From Roseicyclus sp. (GTDB taxonomy: Bacteria; Pseudomonadota; Alphaproteobacteria; Rhodobacterales; Rhodobacteraceae), in assembly GCA_018401385.1 (NCBI GenBank), contig JAGYKZ010000001.1, positions 1 to 64,000 of the forward strand: a DNA stretch of 64,000 bases. The letters run 5' to 3'. The translations under genes were made by a program, and so were the position numbers. The notes under the pieces are model-generated. The model saw only the letters and a list, made by a program, of their open reading frames with translations, searched no databases and was not told where the DNA came from. Positions 60,028 through 64,000 of this stretch are shown here, piece by piece (position 1 is the stretch's first letter; the number at the start of each line of letters is the position of its first letter).

Positions 60028-60942
60028 CTATCCCCCCAATCCGCGCAAGCCAAAGGCCGCGATCATCATGCCAGACACATAGAGCGTGACACCTGTTGCG
60101 TTATACCATGGCGCCCGTGCTTTGGGATCTTTCAACAAGACCTGCATTGCCGCGATTTGCACCAAGAGCGAAACGGTGATGAAAAATCCAAACCATGGTC
60201 GATCCCAATGGAACATCAGTGCAATCACGATAAACTGCGGCACGGCCATCACCCATGCCGCAACCTGCGCGGCGCGCTTGGGGCCAAGTGTGACGGGGAG
60301 GGAATTGACACCCATTTGCCGATCGCCCTCCAAGGCTTTGAAATCGTTGAGCGTCATGATCCCATGCGCGCCAATACCATAAAGCAGGGCGATGATCACA
60401 ATGGGCCATGCGGGTGCGCCCGCAGACAGCACAGCTGCACCGGTGAACCATGGCAGGCTTTCATAGGACAAACCGACCAAACCCGGCCCCCAGAGGCCCG
60501 AGCGCTTCAGCCGTACAGGTTCGGCAGAATAGGCCCAAGCGGCGGCGATGGCCACGAGGGTGGCCGCAAAGCCCCAAGGACCAAGCGCCAGACCAATTAT
60601 GGCCGCCACACCCGACATCAGAAGCGCGATCCACAGGCCCCATTTTCCAGGGATACGACCCGATGGGATGGGGCGGTGCGGTTCGTTGATGGCATCCACA
60701 TGACGGTCGCACCAATCATTGGCGGCTTGACTCATGCCGCAGACAATCGGACCCGCAAGAATGACGCCCAAGGCCAAGCCAACCCAATGGCCCGATGCCG
60801 CCGACCCAACCGAAACTGCGCCACAAAGATAGGCCCACATCGGTGGAAACCACGTTATGGGCTTGAGCAGCGTCAAGATTGCGCGCGGTTCAGGAAGGTT
60901 GCGCTTGGTCTGGCTTTGATGCGTGTCGGTCGTTACACTCAT
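60028..60942 (-). CDS. bchG: Bacteriochlorophyll synthase
   Basis: BchG, a UbiA-family membrane prenyltransferase, esterifies bacteriochlorophyllide a with geranylgeranyl diphosphate. The 304-residue product has PITWFPPMWAYLCGAVS, the first aspartate motif QAANDWCDRHVDAINEPHRPIPSGR and the second, GIMTLNDFKALEGDRQMGVNSL. The start MSVTTDTHQSQTKRN fits homologues. No Shine-Dalgarno precedes it: a PpsR palindrome ends two bases upstream. bch2 starts 4 bp after its stop. Confidence 0.95.
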   Translation of the reverse strand: MSVTTDTHQSQTKRNLPEPRAILTLLKPITWFPPMWAYLCGAVSVGSAASGHWVGLALGVILAGPIVCGMSQAANDWCDRHVDAINEPHRPIPSGRIPGKWGLWIALLMSGVAAIIGLALGPWGFAATLVAIAAAWAYSAEPVRLKRSGLWGPGLVGLSYESLPWFTGAAVLSAGAPAWPIVIIALLYGIGAHGIMTLNDFKALEGDRQMGVNSLPVTLGPKRAAQVAAWVMAVPQFIVIALMFHWDRPWFGFFITVSLLVQIAAMQVLLKDPKARAPWYNATGVTLYVSGMMIAAFGLRGLGG

Positions 60943-60944
60943 AC

Positions 60945-60962
60945 TGTCAATTTATACTGACA
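60945..60962. promoter_or_regulatory. PpsR/CrtJ operator and likely promoter of bchG
   Basis: TGTCAATTTATACTGACA fits TGT-N12-ACA exactly and sits inside a larger palindrome with arms TACTGTCA and TGACAGTA (60943-60966). On the bchG strand TATAAA (60956-60951) could be the -10, with TTGCCG (60978-60973) 16 bp upstream as the -35. Repressor binding would then cover the -10 and the transcription start. Confidence 0.8.
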
Positions 60963-61039
60963 GTATGCGACTCGGCAAGTGTAAACTCAGCTTGACGCTT
61001 TGTGACCACCTTACGAAAGGGACAACGATAACGGGCTGT

Positions 61040-62478
61040 TTATGGGCCGCTTTTACTCAACAACCCGTATTTGCGCAGCTTTACGTAAAGCGATTGACGC
61101 GACAGTCCCAACATCTCCGCCGCTGCCACGCGGTTGTTATCTGTCAATTCAACCGCTGTTTCAATGCACATTTTTTCAACCACATCGGTGGTTGCGGCTA
61201 CGATTTCCTTGAGCGGCGCGGAGCCAACCAAATCCATCACATTGCGCATGGCGTCATCCCCAACTGGCCCGCCAGCAGGAAGGGGGGAGCTTGGCTCGCG
61301 CACCACTTCCATGCGCGAAGTGTCGCGGATCACGAAGGCGAACCCGCCCATGGATTGCCCCATCATATGGGTCGCCGAAATCTCGACAGAGAGCTGTGTG
61401 CCATACTTGCCTTCAAGCCGCGTGGAATAAACGCGCATTTTCCCAGCGCGGGTGGCGTTCTCAATCAGGACTTTCATATCCACGCTGCCGCGGATCAAGA
61501 ATTCGCTCAAGGCTTTACCGCGCACATCGCCCAGACGGGCGGCATCGCAAAGGCCGAGAAAAGCATCATTGGCCGACCGGATCATGCCGTGATTGTCGGT
61601 AAAGACAATTGCATCCGCGCCATTTTTATACAGCACCGACATCGCCTCGGCCAATTCTGCGGCCAAAACCTCGGATGTGCCATCCACCTCGATCCGACAC
61701 AGCAGCATATTGTCGCCCGCTGCGCGGAAGAGCGATGGATAAAGCGAAACGGGTTTTGTTGGAGCCGTTTGGTCGTCACGGCAAGCGATCCGCCAAGACC
61801 GTCCCCCGCCCGAGAGATCAGTGTCTCAATGAATCCGACCCGCCGTTTGCCCTCAAACTCCAAGGCAAAGGCCGTTCCCGTCAGACTATCCGCCGCACTT
61901 CCCAAGGCTTGGGCAGCCGCGCTGTTCAGGTCGGTGATGCGGCCTGAATTAACATCCACCAAGATCAGCGCATCGCGCGCCGCCTCCATGATCACACGGT
62001 AGCGGGTTTCGTAATCGCGATGGGTTTCGTAATCCTTTTCAAGCGCAAGTTGCGCCTTGACCAAACGATGCTGCAATTCTGCAATGGGGCGTAAATCTCG
62101 ACCCAACATCAGGATTATATCGTCACGCCCTGTCTTGTGCAGCGTATATCGAATGGGGAATTCCCAGCTGGCATTGTCGTGGTGATTGACCTCGATCGCC
62201 TCAACGGTGTTTTTCGTGCCGCCGCGATAGGCTTCGAGCTGCGCCTCGAGTTTCCCTAAGGAGTCTTCCGCCATGAATTCGCGGATATCGCGATCTTTCC
62301 AGTGGTCAAGTCGGCCTAAACTTGGATTTAGCGGGTTGGTGATGACGGATCGCACCAGGCCAGAGGTATCCAGCACAATGGCCAAATCCGCCGCTGTCGC
62401 CACGATATCGTTAAAATGCTCAGGCGCAATCGGCGGGCCTGCGGGTTGATCCCAAAAATCTGTTCCGCGCGTGTTCAT
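61040..62478 (-). CDS. ppsR: Photosynthesis gene repressor PpsR/CrtJ (one frameshift)
   Basis: PpsR represses bch, crt and puc genes under oxygen. The joined protein is ~479 residues. The N-terminal and first PAS regions (VATAADLAIVLDTSGLVRSV, then RYRVIMEAARDALILVDVNSGRI) lie in one frame; from about 61750 the last PAS (AMSVLYKNGADAIVFTDNHGMIRSANDAFLGL) and the Fis-type helix-turn-helix NNRVAAAEMLGLSRQSLYVK are in another. Cysteines in MLLCRIEVDG and VEKMCIETAVEL correspond in position to the redox cysteines described in Rhodobacter PpsR. One deleted base near 61750 explains the split. Confidence 0.92.
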
Positions 62479-62499
62479 ACGACGTTCCGTCCGTTTCCG

Positions 62500-63318
62500 T
62501 TACTTGTTCTCGGTCGCATCGTTTCGTTCCGTGCCTTGCGGCGTGTCAACGACTTTGGGGTCTGCAATTCCCAAGCCACAATAGTCCAATGCCGCATCAA
62601 CATCTGTTGTCGCGAAGTCCGCCCCTGTGATGGCGACCGCGTCCAAGTCACTGTCCAACACGGACCCACCTAGAATAACGGGCGTTCGTCTCGAGACGTT
62701 ATTTCGAATTATGTCCACCAGATCCTTTACGGATGCAAGTGTTCTGCGTCCAGCGGCTGTTACACCGATCATGTCATATCTATTACGCTTGACCCGCTCG
62801 GCAACCTCTCTGGGATGCTGTGAAACCGATATATGAACGTCCAGACCACGCCGCCGTAATTGGTCGGCTGCAATAAAGGCACCCAAGGTATGGTGCTCCC
62901 GATAGGGCAAGATGAGCAAAACAGATCCGCGATCTTTGACGCTCTCCCGCCGTTTTTGCGCTGTCAAGCCACGCACGGTTTCCTGCAAACGTGCCGATCC
63001 GATGGAGACTTCTGCAAAACTCAAGCTGTCCGTGGCCCAGCGATGGCCCATCAGTCGGGCGGTGGCGGGGATGATATAATCAATCGTATCCTCAACGCTG
63101 ACGTTTTCACTGGCCAACTTGCTCAGAGCATCGAAGCGATGCGCCTCCTCCACGGAGACATAAGCTTCGCACAATGTTTCCAGACGCCGCGCCACACTTC
63201 CCTTGGTGGGGGGTGTTTGGCGCGCAAGAACAGAAATCGCTGCCTTGGCCAGCGAATTGATTTCGGCAGAGCGTTTATCTGTCCCTCTACGGGACGAAGC
63301 GTCCCATTCTTGGGTCAT
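62500..63318 (-). CDS. ppaA: PpsR antirepressor PpaA/AerR (B12-binding domain)
   Basis: PpaA/AerR counteracts PpsR/CrtJ and binds cobalamin. The ~272-residue product has a helical N-terminal region and a B12-binding-like domain with LILPYREHHTLGAFIAADQLRRRGL, where the EHHTLG hexapeptide fits the ExHxxG form of the cobalamin histidine motif, and PVILGGSVLDSDLDAVAITGADF. The start MTQEWDASSRRG was chosen; the frame is open to 63414. ppsR follows after 21 bp, so the pair is one leftward unit. Confidence 0.92.
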   Translation of the reverse strand: MTQEWDASSRRGTDKRSAEINSLAKAAISVLARQTPPTKGSVARRLETLCEAYVSVEEAHRFDALSKLASENVSVEDTIDYIIPATARLMGHRWATDSLSFAEVSIGSARLQETVRGLTAQKRRESVKDRGSVLLILPYREHHTLGAFIAADQLRRRGLDVHISVSQHPREVAERVKRNRYDMIGVTAAGRRTLASVKDLVDIIRNNVSRRTPVILGGSVLDSDLDAVAITGADFATTDVDAALDYCGLGIADPKVVDTPQGTERNDATENK

Positions 63319-63714
63319 TGATCGGCTCCTTAGCCGCCCTTGCGCTGGTTTTGCGCGTTCGGCGGGCCTCGCGTAAAAGATCGGGGCGATCTTTTTTCTT
63401 CGGCCGTTATTCACACGACTTCAGTTACTTTGGTCATGTGTCTTGCATAAGCGCAAGCCCCACTCAAGGGCTGTTCATATGCCATGACACTCTACAAGAA
63501 TGGCCCGCCTGTCAAAGAAAATTGACATTTCCCCAGCGTCAACAAGCGACAATGCGCCGATATAGACAGGAAGCGCAAAAAATAGTGGCAAATTTTGAAG
63601 CTTATTCCCCGTGCTACTCGGGTATGTGTCAACTCTCATACTGTAAGTTTTAATTGACACTTTACCCCTTTGAGGGCTAGCCTTTCCTTAAAGGACAGAC
63701 TGGAATCAAAGAAA
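63319..63714. promoter_or_regulatory. ppaA-bchF divergent control region with two PpsR/CrtJ operators
   Basis: This 396-bp gap without a gene holds two exact TGT-N12-ACA palindromes: TGTCAAAGAAAATTGACA (63510-63527) and TGTAAGTTTTAATTGACA (63642-63659), 114 bp apart. The second overlaps a TTGACA that could be the bchF -35. A half-site TGTCAA lies at 63627-63632. Between them I see nothing else I can name. Confidence 0.85.
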
Positions 63715-64000
63715 ATGCCATCGGATAGTCTGACAGCAACGCCGTCACGCCAGCTTTACAGCGTGGATGAGCGCGCAAGGCGCGATGCAACCGTTTGGAC
63801 ATTGGTTCAAGGGATTCTCGCGCCGATCCAGTTTGTTGTGTTTCTGATTTCTCTCGCTCTGGTTGCGCGATTCCTGATCACTGGCGCTGGCTATGACGTG
63901 GCCACCTATTCCATCATCATCAAAACCGCCATTTTGTTGACCATCATGGTCACGGGCGCGATTTGGGAAAAAGTGGTCTTTGGCCAATATCTTTTTGCAC
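63715..64000 (+). CDS. bchF: 2-vinyl bacteriochlorophyllide hydratase (3' end outside window)
   Basis: BchF hydrates the 3-vinyl group to 3-hydroxyethyl, the step before BchC. The visible 95 residues start MPSDSLTATPSRQLYSVDERARRDATVW and contain VQGILAPIQFVVFLISLALVARFL and IWEKVVFGQYLF, typical of the family's membrane-spanning body of ~160 residues. The rest lies beyond base 64000. It is probably the first gene of the bchFNBHLM operon, divergent from ppaA-ppsR. Confidence 0.94.
   Translation, partial: MPSDSLTATPSRQLYSVDERARRDATVWTLVQGILAPIQFVVFLISLALVARFLITGAGYDVATYSIIIKTAILLTIMVTGAIWEKVVFGQYLFA

Noticed and set aside
60924..60937. TGTCGGTCGTTACA as a second PpsR site at bchG
   Set aside because: Spacing between TGT and ACA is eight, not twelve, and it lies inside the bchG coding region.
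60022..62002. Plus-strand open frames over bchG and ppsR
   Set aside because: Antisense to conserved genes, with no start signal or family resemblance.
63627..63644. TGTCAA...TGT as a third PpsR site before bchF
   Set aside because: The second half is TGT rather than ACA, so it is a half-site only.
1..64000. CRISPR arrays, insertion sequences, tRNA genes or prophage genes
   Set aside because: I looked for regular repeats, transposase-like frames and cloverleaf sequences in the gaps and found none I could support.

Overview
The window looks like a chromosomal piece of a phototrophic alphaproteobacterium of the Rhodobacteraceae. The evidence is the gene order crtEF-bchCXYZ-pufQBALMC, a PpsR/PpaA regulator pair, spheroidene-type carotenoid genes (crtC, crtD, crtE, crtF), and the order mnmG-mnmE-rho / maf-aroE-coaE-dnaQ-secB around a probable replication origin. 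There is no pufX; a cytochrome subunit gene (pufC) follows pufM, as in Rhodovulum and phototrophic roseobacters. I cannot name a genus from sequence alone.

Layout. (1) 1-6.5 kb: purine and urea catabolism: the end of ureC, ureE, ureF, ureG, ureidoglycine aminohydrolase, ureidoglycolate lyase, a fused allantoinase/OHCU decarboxylase, HIU hydrolase, and the 3' part of a LysR regulator gene. Together they cover most steps from 5-hydroxyisourate to ammonia. (2) 6.5-13.5 kb: surface polysaccharide genes: three glycosyltransferases, galU, kdsB, cysQ and an ABC-2 export permease. (3) 13.5-24 kb: dnaK-dnaJ, maeB, mutS, grpE-hrcA, rph. (4) 24-41 kb: rdgB, hemW and the origin region. parB, parA, rsmG, mnmG, mnmE and rho run leftward and maf, aroE, coaE and dnaQ run rightward from a roughly 0.5-kb AT-rich gap with DnaA boxes (33.0-33.4 kb). 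Two perfect parS sites lie inside rsmG and mnmG. secB, fxsA, a Tim44-like gene, mltA, smr and hslVU follow. (5) 41.4-64 kb: the left part of a photosynthesis gene cluster: crtCD leftward; crtEF-bchCXYZ-pufQBALMC and dxs rightward; idi-bchP-bch2-bchG and ppsR-ppaA leftward; bchF rightward and cut by the window end.

Control. Eight TGT-N12-ACA palindromes (the PpsR/CrtJ site) occur in four control regions: crtD/crtE, bchC, bchG and ppaA/bchF. The repressor PpsR and its B12-binding antirepressor PpaA/AerR are encoded in the same window. The puf genes carry the expected intercistronic hairpins.

Quality. Many genes (ureG, the ureidoglycine aminohydrolase, a GT4 gene, dnaJ, maeB, mutS, mnmE, mltA, crtE, bchX, bchY, bch2, ppsR) are interrupted by one-base indels, often in compensating pairs and with family-conserved protein sequence on both sides. 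Uncorrected sequencing error explains this best, although a broken mutS leaves a mutator explanation open. I give such genes their full reconstructed extent. I saw no tRNA, rRNA, CRISPR array or insertion sequence.
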